A stretch of 64,000 nucleotides of DNA, taken from assembly GCF_016907835.1 (NCBI RefSeq), contig NZ_JAFBCT010000001.1, positions 3,596,001-3,660,000 of the forward strand. The letters are read 5' to 3'. The notes under the pieces were generated by a model. That model was not told the DNA's origin and ran no database searches. It saw nothing but the letters and a program-made list of their open reading frames with translations. The position numbers were made by a program, and so were the translations under genes. Positions 15,754 through 24,400 of the stretch are shown here, one piece after another; within the stretch, counting starts at the first letter, position 1, and every line of letters starts with the position of its first letter. This stretch comes from Agromyces cerinus. GTDB taxonomy: Bacteria > Actinomycetota > Actinomycetes > Actinomycetales > Microbacteriaceae.

Positions 15754-17451
15754 TCAGCGCGGCGCTCGACGCACGTGACTCCGTGCGTGCTCGACCGCGG
15801 GGGCGAGCTCGTCGAAGAGGTGGTTCTGGTGCCGGAGCGAGGCGATCACGCCCACTCGCTCGGCGAGACGCAGGTGCCGCGACTGGATGCCCTTGACGAG
15901 CACGGTCACGCCGCGCCGTTCGAGCGCGGTGATGAGCTCGGTGATGACCTGTGCTCCGGTGGCGTCGAGGATCTGCAGCTGCGACATCCGGATGATGACG
16001 ACCTCGATGCCCCGGATGTCGCCCACGCGCTCGAGCATGCGCTCGGCGGCGCCGAAGAAGAGCGCCCCTTCGAGTCGGAACAGGGCGATGCGTTCGTCGC
16101 CGGGCTCTGCCGGGCCCGGCAACTCCTCGCGGTGCACGCCGCTCGAGCGGGCGAGTGCGCGCAGGGCGAAGAACGCCGCGGCGGCGATGCCGATGAGCAC
16201 GGCGTAGATGAGGTCGAAGCTCACCGTGATGATCGCGGTGACGCCGAAGACGATCGCGTCGGCCCGGGTCGACCCGACGATGGTGCGCACCGTCGCGATC
16301 GAGATCATGCGGAACGCCGTGACCATCAGCACACCGGCGAGTGCAGCCAACGGTATCTCGGCGACGACCGTCGCGCCGAACGAGACGACGAGGAGCAGCA
16401 GCACCGCGTGGGTGATCGCAGCCAGCCGGGTGCGACCGCCCGAGCGCACGTTCACCGCGGTGCGGGCGATCGCCCCGGTCGCCGGCATGCCGCCGAAGAA
16501 GCCCGCAGCGACGGACGCGAGGCCCTGGCCGACGAGTTCGCGGTCGGCGTCGTACGCGCCGGTGTCGGAGATCGAGGCGGCGACGCGCGCCGACAGCAGC
16601 GATTCGATCGCAGCGAGGGCGGCGACGGCGAACGCCGGGCCGGCGAGGCCTGCGAGCGTCGTCCAGTCGGCGCTCGGCAGTGTGGGCGCGGGAAGGCCGG
16701 CCGGCAGCTCCCCGATGGTGTCGACCGGCAGACCGAAGCCGGCCGCGATCGCACTGACCGCGACGATCGCGACGATCGAGCCGGGGAAGCGGGGATGGAT
16801 GCGCGGCGCCAGGAGCATGATCGCCGCCACCACGGCGACGATGCCGAGGCTCCATCCGAGCTCCGGCCACGCGGCCGTGGGGATCGCCTCGGCGGCGGCG
16901 AGCGCGGCGTTCGGGCTGGGTCCGGGGGCGACGCCGAGCGCCGCGGGCACCTGCTGCAGGAAGATGATCACCGCGATGCCGAGCGTGAACCCCTCGATCA
17001 CCGGCCACGGGATGTAGGTCACCGCCCGGCCGAGGCGCAGGACGCCGGCGGCGAGCACGATGAGGCCCGCGAACAGGCAGACCACCGCGAGCACACCCGC
17101 GCCGTGCGCGGCGATGATGGGGCCGAGCACGACGACCATGGCGCCGGTCGGACCGGACACCTGCACATTCGACCCGCCGAACACCGCGGCGACGAACCCG
17201 GCGACGATCGCCGTCACGAGGCCGCTCTCGGCGCCGGCGCCGGAGCTCACGCCGAACGCGAGCGCGAGCGGCAACGCGACGATGCCCACGGTGACGCCGG
17301 CGGCCAGATCGCCTCGCCAGGTGCGGCGGAGGTCGCGGTAGTCGGATGCCGCGGGCGCGAGGCTGCGCAGGTGACGCGCCGCCCGTCGCCACGGGCTCGC
17401 GGAGGCCGTCGTCGACCCGGTGGCGGGCAGGCCGGACGGCGTCGAACTCAT
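15754..17451 (-). CDS. SulP-family anion transporter with STAS domain
   Basis: A 565-residue permease of the SulP family. About eleven transmembrane segments are followed by a C-terminal STAS domain (about 435-545) with ILDATGAQVITELI. Family hallmarks include VSGPTGAM, GGMPATGAIARTAVNVRSGGRTRLAAI and a conserved glutamate in AIESLLSARVA. Bacterial SulP proteins move sulfate, bicarbonate or dicarboxylates; without an adjacent carbonic anhydrase or sulfur gene the substrate is open. It is translationally coupled (ATGA) to an upstream ArsR regulator, which probably controls it. Confidence 0.88.
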   Translation of the reverse strand: MSSTPSGLPATGSTTASASPWRRAARHLRSLAPAASDYRDLRRTWRGDLAAGVTVGIVALPLALAFGVSSGAGAESGLVTAIVAGFVAAVFGGSNVQVSGPTGAMVVVLGPIIAAHGAGVLAVVCLFAGLIVLAAGVLRLGRAVTYIPWPVIEGFTLGIAVIIFLQQVPAALGVAPGPSPNAALAAAEAIPTAAWPELGWSLGIVAVVAAIMLLAPRIHPRFPGSIVAIVAVSAIAAGFGLPVDTIGELPAGLPAPTLPSADWTTLAGLAGPAFAVAALAAIESLLSARVAASISDTGAYDADRELVGQGLASVAAGFFGGMPATGAIARTAVNVRSGGRTRLAAITHAVLLLLVVSFGATVVAEIPLAALAGVLMVTAFRMISIATVRTIVGSTRADAIVFGVTAIITVSFDLIYAVLIGIAAAAFFALRALARSSGVHREELPGPAEPGDERIALFRLEGALFFGAAERMLERVGDIRGIEVVIIRMSQLQILDATGAQVITELITALERRGVTVLVKGIQSRHLRLAERVGVIASLRHQNHLFDELAPAVEHARSHVRRAPR

Positions 17452-17819
17452 GCCGGCACGCTCACCGGCGGGATCTCGGGCAGCCCGCCCTGGTCGACGA
17501 GCTGGCGCTGGGTGGTCTCGAGGATCTCACCGAGCAGCGCGCGAGCCACGCGCAGCAGGTCGGCGACCTGGGGGTAGGCCAGCCGGTAGTAGACGAGGCT
17601 GCCGCGTCGGTCGGCCACGACGAGCCGATTGCGACGGAGCACCGCAAGGTGCTGCGACAGGTGCGATGCCTCGAGCGAGGTCGCCGCGATGAGCTCCGAG
17701 ACGGATGCCTCGGGCGCGGTCGAGAGCACCTCGAGGATGCGGATGCGGATCGGATGGGCGAGGCCCTTGAAGAGGCCGGCCTTCACCTCGTACAGCGGGC
17801 GGTTGGGGTCCGAGAGCAT
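17448..17819 (-). CDS. ArsR-family regulator of the SulP transporter
   Basis: A 123-residue winged-helix repressor: LAHPIRIRILEVL, then ATSLEASHLSQHLAVLRRNRLV as the recognition region and RRGSLVYYRLAYPQVADLL as the wing and dimer helix. The frame stays open 13 codons further upstream, but ATG 17819 has a GGAG site 6 nt before it and leaves an inverted repeat at 17844-17857 outside the coding region. It overlaps the SulP gene by 4 nt. No metal-binding cysteines are visible, so the ligand is probably not a thiophilic metal. Confidence 0.85.
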   Translation of the reverse strand: MLSDPNRPLYEVKAGLFKGLAHPIRIRILEVLSTAPEASVSELIAATSLEASHLSQHLAVLRRNRLVVADRRGSLVYYRLAYPQVADLLRVARALLGEILETTQRQLVDQGGLPEIPPVSVPA

Positions 17820-17843
17820 CGGCATCTCCGTGGGTTTATGGAT

Positions 17844-17857
17844 TGATGAAATCATCA
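17844..17857. promoter_or_regulatory. Inverted repeat, candidate ArsR operator
   Basis: TGATGA and TCATCA arms separated by AA form a 14-bp inverted repeat 25 nt upstream of the chosen arsR start, in a locally AT-rich segment lying between this gene and the divergent emopamil-binding-like gene. Confidence 0.45.
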
Positions 17858-17911
17858 TGCCACACCGTCGCCGCTGCGCGGATGCCGCGCTCGCCGCTAC
17901 GCTCTCGATCC

Positions 17912-18427
17912 ATGACCGCCGAACCGGGGCCCGTGCCGAACCTGCCGCTGCGTGAACGTCCGTTCGACTGGTTCTTCATCGTCGTCTTCTCGCTCTTCAC
18001 GATCACCAGCCTGATCAGCGACATGCTGCCGACCCTCGGCGTCGACATCTCGCAGCCGTCGGCGAACTTCTTCGTGAACTCGAACTACTGGTACGCGAGC
18101 GACACCGACCCGTTGTTCATGGAGCCGCCGGTGTGGATGCGCATCGTCACCGGGCTCTCGGCGTTCGTCTACATGCCGTTCTACATCCTGCTCGTCATCT
18201 CGCTGATTCGCGGGTGGAACTGGATTCAGCTGCCGAGCGTGATCTACGCGACGATGATCTCGACCATCACGGGCATCATCGTGTTCGGCGTCGAGTTCTT
18301 CGGCGAACCCGAGTGGCAGACGACGAACCCCGTGAAGTTCCTGGCGTTCAATCTGCCGTACGTGCTGATTCCGATCGTGTTGCTCGTGCGCATGCGGAAG
18401 CCCTCGCCGTTCACGCGCCGGTTCTGA
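17912..18427 (+). CDS. Emopamil-binding/EXPERA-like membrane protein
   Basis: A 171-residue four-helix membrane protein. RPFDWFFIVVFSLFTITSLISD, an aromatic NYWYASDTDPLFMEPPVWMR loop, FVYMPFYILLVISLIRGW, and a last NLPYVLIPIVLLVRMR helix resemble actinobacterial proteins annotated as emopamil-binding family (sterol isomerase/TMEM97 fold). Its bacterial role is unknown. A -10-like TACGCT (17898-17903) 8 nt before ATG 17912 suggests a leaderless transcript. Divergent from the ArsR/SulP pair. Confidence 0.65.
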   Translation: MTAEPGPVPNLPLRERPFDWFFIVVFSLFTITSLISDMLPTLGVDISQPSANFFVNSNYWYASDTDPLFMEPPVWMRIVTGLSAFVYMPFYILLVISLIRGWNWIQLPSVIYATMISTITGIIVFGVEFFGEPEWQTTNPVKFLAFNLPYVLIPIVLLVRMRKPSPFTRRF

Positions 18428-18464
18428 TCACACCCTGATCGTTCACGCGGCCACGGGTCGCGTG

Positions 18465-19910
18465 TCAGGCCGTCTTGCGTTCGGGTGGTGCGTGGTCGAG
18501 TTCGAGCCGGTCGGCGATGCGAGTGGGCGAGGTGGTCGTCGCGCGCCAGCGGCCGCCTGGGTCGAGCCAGCCGGGTGGCCGGATCTCGGGCACCCCGCGT
18601 CGCATGCGGATGCCCCACCCCGATGAGTCGATCGTGCGGTGGTGGAACCAGCACAGGAGCACGCCGTTGTCGGTATGGGTGGGGCCGCCGTAGGCGTCGG
18701 GCACCACGTGGTGGATCTCGCACCACGCGGCGGGCACGGTGCAGCCGGGGATGAGGCAGCCGCCGTCGCGGAGGGTGATCGCGCGGCGCTGATGCGGCGT
18801 GAAGCAGCGTTCGGGTGAGCCGAGTCGGATGATGCGGCCCATGTCGTCGGACACGACGGTCTGGATGCCGCCGGTGCAGACCATGTGTCGTACCGCGCGG
18901 AGCGAGATCGGCAGTTCGGCACCGTCGGCGTGGCCTGCACCGGAGCCGGCCTCGAGGTCGGCGGCGCGGACGCTGACGAGCACGGTCGGTGCGGCGCCGC
19001 CGATGCTCGGGTGTTCGCCGGAGCGGGCGGCGGTGTCGATGATCGCGGCGAGCACGTCGTGGCGCTGCTGCTCGGTGGTGCGGGTCTCGGCCTGCACGGC
19101 GAGGTCTGCATGCTCGGCGTCGGTGAGGAATCCGCCGCCGCTGCGGGGCGAGAGGTGTGCGTCGAGGAGGCGCTTCAGCTTCGCGGCGACTTCGGGGAGG
19201 AGTTCGCCCGTGATCGGGATGAGGCCGTCGCGTGCGCGCCCGACGCGGAACCCGCGCCGACGCATGGCGCGTTCGTCGTCGGGTTCGGGGCCGTCTTGAT
19301 CGAGGAAGGCCGCCCACGCGCGGGCCTGCACGGCGAGCTCGTCGGCGCTGGCACGCACCGGTGCCGCGTCACCCGTGCCGGTCGCCTGGTCGACGAGCTC
19401 ACGCTCGGCGACAGCGAGTCGCGTGGGGTCGGCCACGGTGCGGGTGCGACCGAGTTCCCGAACGATCGTCGCTGCCGCGTCGAGGCCGAGCGAGCCTGCG
19501 ACGAGTGCAGCGGCCACGTGCGGATGCGCCGCCGGCACGGGCTGCCCGGTCAGGCCGGTATCGGCCAGGGTCGCCCTACCGACCGAGACTCTGCGGCGCG
19601 CCTCGGTGCCCGAGACCTGCGTGACCCGTTCGATCAGTTCGGCCGCAGACCGGCACCCCTTGCGCGTCGACAGGCGCCCGGCGCCGAGTTCGACCCGGCT
19701 GCGTTCGGCGACCTCACCGGCGAAGGTGGCACGGTGCGCGTCGAGCAACCGCCCGACGCCTTCGAGCGCCCCCATTGCGACGAGCAGTTCGTCATCACCG
19801 AGCCCCCGCGGTGGGTCGAGATCGAGCGCGGCATGAAGCGCCGAGCGTACCTGCTCGAGCGCCTCGGGAATGCCTGCCATGTCGACCACACTGCCACCAC
19901 CCACCGACAT
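18465..19910 (-). CDS. DUF222/HNH endonuclease-like protein (13E12 family)
   Basis: A 481-residue protein with the long helical DUF222 region (about 20-330) and a C-terminal HNH nuclease: Cys-x4-Cys in CLIPGC, the EIHHVVPDAYGG catalytic His pair and LLCWFHHRTID. This family is present in many copies in Microbacteriaceae and mycobacteria and has been proposed to be mobile or selfish, though its function is unproven. The start at 19910 has an alternative ATG ten codons in. It stands alone, convergent with the emopamil-binding-like gene. Confidence 0.88.
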   Translation of the reverse strand: MSVGGGSVVDMAGIPEALEQVRSALHAALDLDPPRGLGDDELLVAMGALEGVGRLLDAHRATFAGEVAERSRVELGAGRLSTRKGCRSAAELIERVTQVSGTEARRRVSVGRATLADTGLTGQPVPAAHPHVAAALVAGSLGLDAAATIVRELGRTRTVADPTRLAVAERELVDQATGTGDAAPVRASADELAVQARAWAAFLDQDGPEPDDERAMRRRGFRVGRARDGLIPITGELLPEVAAKLKRLLDAHLSPRSGGGFLTDAEHADLAVQAETRTTEQQRHDVLAAIIDTAARSGEHPSIGGAAPTVLVSVRAADLEAGSGAGHADGAELPISLRAVRHMVCTGGIQTVVSDDMGRIIRLGSPERCFTPHQRRAITLRDGGCLIPGCTVPAAWCEIHHVVPDAYGGPTHTDNGVLLCWFHHRTIDSSGWGIRMRRGVPEIRPPGWLDPGGRWRATTTSPTRIADRLELDHAPPERKTA

Positions 19911-20174
19911 TCGAACGACCGATAAAACGCCCGCTCACCTGCTGTTTCGACCGACTTCTCCTCCACAGGAGCCGCCGGGTGGGAGTTCTCCACAGGTGGT
20001 GGGGCGAAGGAGGCGGGGCGCGGCGGCGGGGCGATCGTGGCGGGGTGAAGGAAGCGGGTCGCGGCGGTGGCGGGGCGCGGCGGCGGGGCGATCGTGGCGG
20101 AGCGAAGGAAGCGGGAGGGGCCATGGCTCTGTGCGGCGTTCCGGCGTGGCTCTGCCCTGTGCCATCGTGTCTTC
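19911..20174. repeat. Intergenic region with G-rich tandem repeat
   Basis: No gene is seen in these 264 nt between two divergent genes. At 20013-20058 and 20070-20115 a 46-bp unit (starting GCGGGGCGCGGCGGCGGGGC and containing GATCGTGGCGG and GAAGGAAGCGGG) is repeated with two mismatches, at a period of 57 bp. A shorter related stretch lies at about 20000-20015. Two TCCACAGG words occur near 19971 and 19990. The G-rich + strand could form secondary structure. Confidence 0.7.
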
Positions 20175-20819
20175 GTGACTGCACAACATGCGCTGAAGAC
20201 AGCCCTTCGTGACGTGCTCGGCCCCGTCGCGCGTCGCCATGGGTACACGGGGTCCGCTCCGACGTGGCGAAAGTCGAATCCGGCCGGAGACTGGGTGGTC
20301 GTGAACGTCCAGTCGTCGTCTGGGAGCACGTCCGAAAGCCTTCGCTGCGTGGTCAACATCGCGGCTGCCCCAGAGCCGTGGTTGCGCTGGCGACGACACC
20401 AGTTCGGACGGGGAACGCCGAAGACCATCACGGACTCGATGGGGATGTACCGTGACAGGCTGCACCCGACGGGCGCTCCAGAGGGTGTCGACTCGTGGTG
20501 GGTGGTCACCGACCAGGCATCCGCCACGGATGCGGTCACCGACATGGTGGAGCGCATGAACGATGCGGGCTGGGCCCTGCTCGACACGCTCCTGAGTCGT
20601 GAGGGGATCATGGAGTCGCTCCGACGCGGCGACATGGGCTACGTGAAGCGAAACCACCACGAGGCCTACTTTGCACGGGCGGAGGCACTGCTGCGAATGG
20701 ACGACGGGCGTAGCGGCGCTCGTGAATCAAGCCTGTCGTCGGCGCTCGAGAACGTGATGCCCACGCAGCGTGAGGACCCCGAGTTCGACGAATGGGTCAG
20801 GGCTCAGACGCGAGAGTGA
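20175..20819 (+). CDS. DUF4304-domain protein
   Basis: A 214-residue protein starting from GTG 20175. The N-terminus (ALKTALRDVLGPVARRHGYTG, then WRKSNPAGDWVVVNVQSS) matches the DUF4304 pattern of an N-terminal helix followed by a beta sheet. The middle contains a WLRWRRHQFGR stretch and the C-terminus is helical and acidic. No catalytic motif is recognised. It has no close partner gene. The frame is open further upstream through the G-rich repeats, but composition there is not protein-like. Confidence 0.65.
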   Translation: MTAQHALKTALRDVLGPVARRHGYTGSAPTWRKSNPAGDWVVVNVQSSSGSTSESLRCVVNIAAAPEPWLRWRRHQFGRGTPKTITDSMGMYRDRLHPTGAPEGVDSWWVVTDQASATDAVTDMVERMNDAGWALLDTLLSREGIMESLRRGDMGYVKRNHHEAYFARAEALLRMDDGRSGARESSLSSALENVMPTQREDPEFDEWVRAQTRE

Positions 20820-20892
20820 TTCGCCCGGCCGCGACATGCAGCACCCCGCTGCACGCCGTGCCGGTTCCGGCGTCGGGGCCTGCGATTCCGGC

Positions 20893-21735
20893 TCAACCGA
20901 GCGGCTCGGCCTCGAGATCGCGCACGTGGTAGAACTCCTGGTCCCAGAGCATGTAGATGAGCCACGTCGGCAGGATGTACGACTCCTGCATGTAATTCGA
21001 CTGCGAGGCGTGGATCGTCCAACCCTCGTGCTTCTTCGCGACCTCGGCGCTCATCGCGTACTCGGGCTTCGGCTGGTTGGCGACGACGAACGCGCCGGCC
21101 TCGCCCCCGAAGACCGAGAGTGCGCCCGAGGGGCTGATCGTGGAGACGAGGTGCTTCGGCCCGGTATACGAACCGCCCGCCGCCTCGAGCTCGGCGATCG
21201 CGAGTTCGGTCACCCGGCCCATCTGCATGTGGTCCTTGTGTCCGGTGGCGCCACTCTCGGGCCAGAAGCCGACGACGACATCGGGGCGCACCCGCTTCAT
21301 CTCGGCGACGACGCGCGCGACGAGTTCGTCTTCGTCGGCCTCGGGCACGCCGCCGTCGGGGTAGTCCCACACGACATGGCGGTCGACGCCGAGGTTGAAG
21401 CTGTTCTTCAGTGCTTCGGCCTTGCGGATGTCGCCGAGATCCTCCTGCCGTGCGACGACGGGCGTCTGATGCCCGGCCTCGCCCTGGGTCGCCGTGATCA
21501 TCGCCGTGTACGCGCCGCCCTGGTGGGCGCGGAAGAACAGTCCGTTGACGGTCTGCTCGTCATCGGGGTGGGCGAAGACGCCGAGCACGCGCTCGCCGTC
21601 GAGCTCTGCGACGATCGAGTCGACGCCCCTCGCGGTGGGTTCGTAGAAGAGGTGGCGACCCGCCCAGTAGACCCCGCCGAGCACGGCGAGGATGACGGCG
21701 GCGACGACGATGAGCGCGACGGTGCGCTTGCGCAT
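20893..21735 (-). CDS. PIG-L/LmbE-family deacetylase, membrane-anchored
   Basis: A 280-residue protein with one N-terminal transmembrane segment (residues 5-25), then the LmbE fold: VFAHPDDEQ binds the zinc and provides the catalytic Asp, and GHKDHMQMG supplies a further His. LmbE enzymes deacetylate N-acetyl sugars (GlcNAc-Ins in mycothiol synthesis, GlcNAc-PI). The anchor and the divergent sequence around HPDDE argue against mycothiol MshB. It is divergent from the PadR operon; 21736-21876 is the shared promoter region. Confidence 0.82.
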   Translation of the reverse strand: MRKRTVALIVVAAVILAVLGGVYWAGRHLFYEPTARGVDSIVAELDGERVLGVFAHPDDEQTVNGLFFRAHQGGAYTAMITATQGEAGHQTPVVARQEDLGDIRKAEALKNSFNLGVDRHVVWDYPDGGVPEADEDELVARVVAEMKRVRPDVVVGFWPESGATGHKDHMQMGRVTELAIAELEAAGGSYTGPKHLVSTISPSGALSVFGGEAGAFVVANQPKPEYAMSAEVAKKHEGWTIHASQSNYMQESYILPTWLIYMLWDQEFYHVRDLEAEPLG

Positions 21736-21850
21736 GGGTGGGGGCTCCCGGTACGGATCCGCGTCGGGTTCGCGGATGGTGACGAGCAGGCTAACCCGAG
21801 GGGCGCCGAATTCCGAATCCTGCTCAGTATCGGGCGAGGTCTTGCCACGG

Positions 21851-21870
21851 GGAAGATATCTTCCTATTCT
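21851..21870 (+). promoter_or_regulatory. PadR promoter and operator
   Basis: A perfect 14-bp palindrome GGAAGATATCTTCC (21851-21864) is immediately followed by a -10-like TATTCT (21865-21870), 6 nt before the PadR ATG at 21877. A dimer bound to the palindrome would occlude the promoter. No ribosome site lies between the -10 and ATG, so the mRNA is probably leaderless. Confidence 0.6.
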
Positions 21871-21876
21871 CTTCCC

Positions 21877-22233
21877 ATGGCACGCAGACGCGAAGGACGG
21901 CTCGTCGACCTCGAGGTCGACATCCTCGCCGCAGGCATGGAGCTCCAAGGAGACGCCGGCGAGTTCTACGGCTTCGCGCTCGCGAAGCGCATCGCCGAGC
22001 GATCGGATGCCGCTGCGCTCACCGCGCACGGCACGCTCTACAAGGCGCTCGCCCGCCTGAGTGAACGGGGTCTGCTCGAATCCGTCTGGGAGGATGCCGC
22101 GATCGGTGAGGCCGAGGGGCGCCCGCGACGCCGCCTGTATCGCGTCACGGGTGCCGGCGAACTCGCGTACCGCACCGAGCTCGAGGCGCGGCGGGTCGTC
22201 GCCGCCGCCCCGGCGAAGGCGGCCTTCGCATGA
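21877..22233 (+). CDS. PadR-family transcriptional regulator
   Basis: A 118-residue winged-helix protein: DLEVDILAAGMELQGDAGEFYGFALAKRI, then GTLYKALARLSERGLLESVWE, the recognition helix and start of the wing, and RPRRRLYRVTGAGELAYR. It is a short, PadR-s2-like form with a truncated C-terminal dimer helix. It heads an operon whose next gene, a membrane protein, overlaps by ATGA. The arrangement, PadR followed by a membrane protein with an N-terminal cytoplasmic helical domain, recurs in actinobacteria. Ligand unknown. Confidence 0.87.
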   Translation: MARRREGRLVDLEVDILAAGMELQGDAGEFYGFALAKRIAERSDAAALTAHGTLYKALARLSERGLLESVWEDAAIGEAEGRPRRRLYRVTGAGELAYRTELEARRVVAAAPAKAAFA

Positions 22234-23042
22234 CCGCCGAGCGCATCGACGGTGCGCTCGAGGAGCGTGAGCTCGCGACATCCGCTCATACGCGCGACCG
22301 CGCCATGCACGGCGGCGACCGTGCCCTGCACCGCAGCGACCGTGCCGTGCTCGCGTGGGGGCGTTGGTACACGCGCGACCTGCCCGAGGAGGTCGCCGCC
22401 GACCGCCTCGCCGAACTCGAGTCCGACGTCTTCGAGGAGCGTGCGGCAGCGGGCGATGCGGCCGGTGCCGGTCGTTCGATCGTCGGCCGTGCGATCCGCG
22501 GTGTTCCCGCCGACCTCGCGTGGCGGGTCGCCAGGCTTCGCGGCGCCTCGCTGACGGCGCCACGGGGCACGTTCCCCCTCGTGCTGCCCGCGCTCGCGCA
22601 CGTCGCGACGGCGATGCTGCTCGCGTGGGGTGTGCTCATCGTCGTGCGCGTCGGCGCGGGGATGCTCGACGGCTCGTGGGTCGGAGCCTGGGATCTCGTG
22701 GCCGCGGGGGTCGTCGGTCTCGGTCTCGCCCTCATCGGCTCGGCTCTGACGCTCGTGCCCGAGGCGCGTTGGCTCGGCGCCCTCTGGCTCGCCGTCGCGA
22801 GCTACGTGCTGCTCCGCTTCGGCATGTACACGCTCATCGCCACGAGCACCACACTCAGCACCTTCTACACCTCGGCGCTCGTCGAGGCGATCCTCATCAA
22901 TCGCGTGCTGTCCGCCGCCGGGGTGCTCTTCTTCGTCTCGATGGCCGCCTGGTGGCTGCCGTCGGCCAAGGCCCTGTGGGCCGCACGACCCGAGCGGGTG
23001 CATCGCTCGCCCATGATCGACCCGGAAGGAACCATTGCATGA
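22230..23042 (+). CDS. PadR-linked integral membrane protein
   Basis: A 270-residue protein. The first 110 residues are charged and helical, including WGRWYTRDLPEEVAADRLAELESDVFEE, a pattern typical of membrane proteins encoded with PadR regulators. Four transmembrane segments follow (about 115-140, 152-172, 180-205 and 228-250). It overlaps the PadR gene by 4 nt and the downstream secreted-protein gene by 4 nt (ATGA), so the three genes are one translational unit. No enzymatic motif is visible; a membrane stress role is only a guess. Confidence 0.75.
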   Translation: MTAERIDGALEERELATSAHTRDRAMHGGDRALHRSDRAVLAWGRWYTRDLPEEVAADRLAELESDVFEERAAAGDAAGAGRSIVGRAIRGVPADLAWRVARLRGASLTAPRGTFPLVLPALAHVATAMLLAWGVLIVVRVGAGMLDGSWVGAWDLVAAGVVGLGLALIGSALTLVPEARWLGALWLAVASYVLLRFGMYTLIATSTTLSTFYTSALVEAILINRVLSAAGVLFFVSMAAWWLPSAKALWAARPERVHRSPMIDPEGTIA

Positions 23043-23872
23043 ACGTGCAACGCATCGCCGCGATCGCCGCGATCACGGGCGCAGTGCTCGGCGGGGCGTC
23101 CGTCGTCGCGCTCGGCGCGGCCGCGTACACCGCCGGCCAGCCGCAGGCCCAGGCCGAGTCCGTCTCCTCCGAGATCGACGACAGCGCCGAGCCACGGCCC
23201 GAGCAGACGGCGCTTGCCGCACCCGCCGGAACCGGCCAGACCTCGCAGGTCGCGGCCGCATCCGGCATCGATACGAACGCTGCCGACTACAACCCCTACC
23301 TCGACCCGCTGAGCGACCAGTTCGTGACGCCCGAAGCCCGCTCGGAGTGGCTCGGCAAGCAGGTCGTCATCCGCGAGTGCATGGCCGACGCCGGCTTCGA
23401 CTTCCTCGAGTGGCAGTGGTGGCTCGGCGGCAGCCCGCAGCCGACCGGACTCGACTACGAGGCCACGATCCTCTGGACCAAGGCGCTCTACGGGCCCGAC
23501 ATCTACAACCCCGGCGGAGGCTGCGCCGAGGCGGGCGACAAGGCCGAGGCCGAGGCGCGCGCCGCCGGGCAGCCGCTCGGCGCCCCCGAGACGCCCGTCG
23601 ACCCTGAAGCGGCGACCGAGCGCGAGATCTGGCTCGAGTTCCAGCAGCGCGTACGCGACTGCATGGCCGAGGCCGGGCATGAGTACCTCTACTTCGAGTG
23701 GTGGAACCCCGACGGGTCGGAGGCCCAGCCACTCGACCTCACGGAAGCCGAGCGGGCCGAGTGGACGCTCGCGCTCCACGGCAACGCCGCCGGTGGCGCG
23801 GCCTACCGCTGGGAGGATGCCGGCTGCTGGGGCAGGGCGGTGCACGAGTCGGGCAACGACAACATGCACTGA
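23039..23872 (+). CDS. Secreted protein with two Cys/Trp-rich repeats
   Basis: A 277-residue protein. A signal-peptide-like N-terminus (RIAAIAAITGAVLGGASVVAL) precedes a Ser/Ala/Gln-rich spacer. Two copies of an unfamiliar domain follow: one with RECMADAGFDFLEWQWW and a later GGGCAEAG, the other with RDCMAEAGHEYLYFEWW, WTLALHG and DAGCWGRAV. Each copy holds two cysteines that could pair outside the cell. The same domain occurs once in the protein at 25842-26507. ATG 23039 overlaps the preceding stop. Function unknown. Confidence 0.75.
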   Translation: MNVQRIAAIAAITGAVLGGASVVALGAAAYTAGQPQAQAESVSSEIDDSAEPRPEQTALAAPAGTGQTSQVAAASGIDTNAADYNPYLDPLSDQFVTPEARSEWLGKQVVIRECMADAGFDFLEWQWWLGGSPQPTGLDYEATILWTKALYGPDIYNPGGGCAEAGDKAEAEARAAGQPLGAPETPVDPEAATEREIWLEFQQRVRDCMAEAGHEYLYFEWWNPDGSEAQPLDLTEAERAEWTLALHGNAAGGAAYRWEDAGCWGRAVHESGNDNMH

Positions 23873-23923
23873 GCCGGCGCGCTCACTGCGCGCACGAGGT
23901 CTGGGCCCGGCGGATGCCGCGGC

Positions 23924-24310
23924 TCAGGCCTTGGCGCCCTTCGCCTTCTCCTTGAGGAAGATGAGGGGCAGGAGCCAGGTGCCGAGCGCGGTGATGATCC
24001 AGATGGTGAGGGTCGCGAGCACCCAGGTCACCCAGCCGTCGATCGTGATGCCGCCCGGGAACAGCGATGCGATCAGGAGCGCCACGAACGTCGAGACGAG
24101 CCCGATACCGCCGAGGATCGCGGAAGCGTGCTGCCGCGCGACGTTGAAGATGAACGGGCCGAGCACCGCCTGTGCGATCGTGAAGACGACGATCGCGATC
24201 AGGAACCCGCCCCACTCGATGTGGAAGTCCGGGAGGATCCACGAGGCGACGAGCAGGCCGATGGCGACCGTCACGAGGGAGATCAGCGTGCGGATGAGGA
24301 AGCGGATCAT
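23924..24310 (-). CDS. Phage-holin-family (superfamily IV) membrane protein
   Basis: A 128-residue protein with four transmembrane segments: RTLISLVTVAIGLLVASWILP, FLIAIVVFTIAQAVLGPF, ILGGIGLVSTFVALLIASLF and WVLATLTIWIITALGTWLLP. The pattern matches the mycobacterial four-TM holin-like family, which is widespread in actinobacterial chromosomes and usually not phage-linked. A lysine-rich tail (LKEKAKGAKA) ends the protein. No lysin or phage gene is nearby, so I do not infer a prophage. Confidence 0.8.
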   Translation of the reverse strand: MIRFLIRTLISLVTVAIGLLVASWILPDFHIEWGGFLIAIVVFTIAQAVLGPFIFNVARQHASAILGGIGLVSTFVALLIASLFPGGITIDGWVTWVLATLTIWIITALGTWLLPLIFLKEKAKGAKA

Positions 24311-24400
24311 GCCGCGAGCGTAGCGGGGTGACGGATGCCGCGTCGAGCACCGCGCCGCCGACCGTGGCGGTGCGCGCTCGAAACGAGCAAGATGTGTCGC

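Noticed and set aside
20770..21876. Plus-strand frame running through the PIG-L deacetylase into padR
   Set aside because: Antisense to a well-supported gene and of shadow composition; only the padR part from 21877 is real.
23924..24310. Holin-family protein as evidence of prophage
   Set aside because: No lysin, capsid, integrase or repressor around it; this family is common in non-phage chromosomal contexts.
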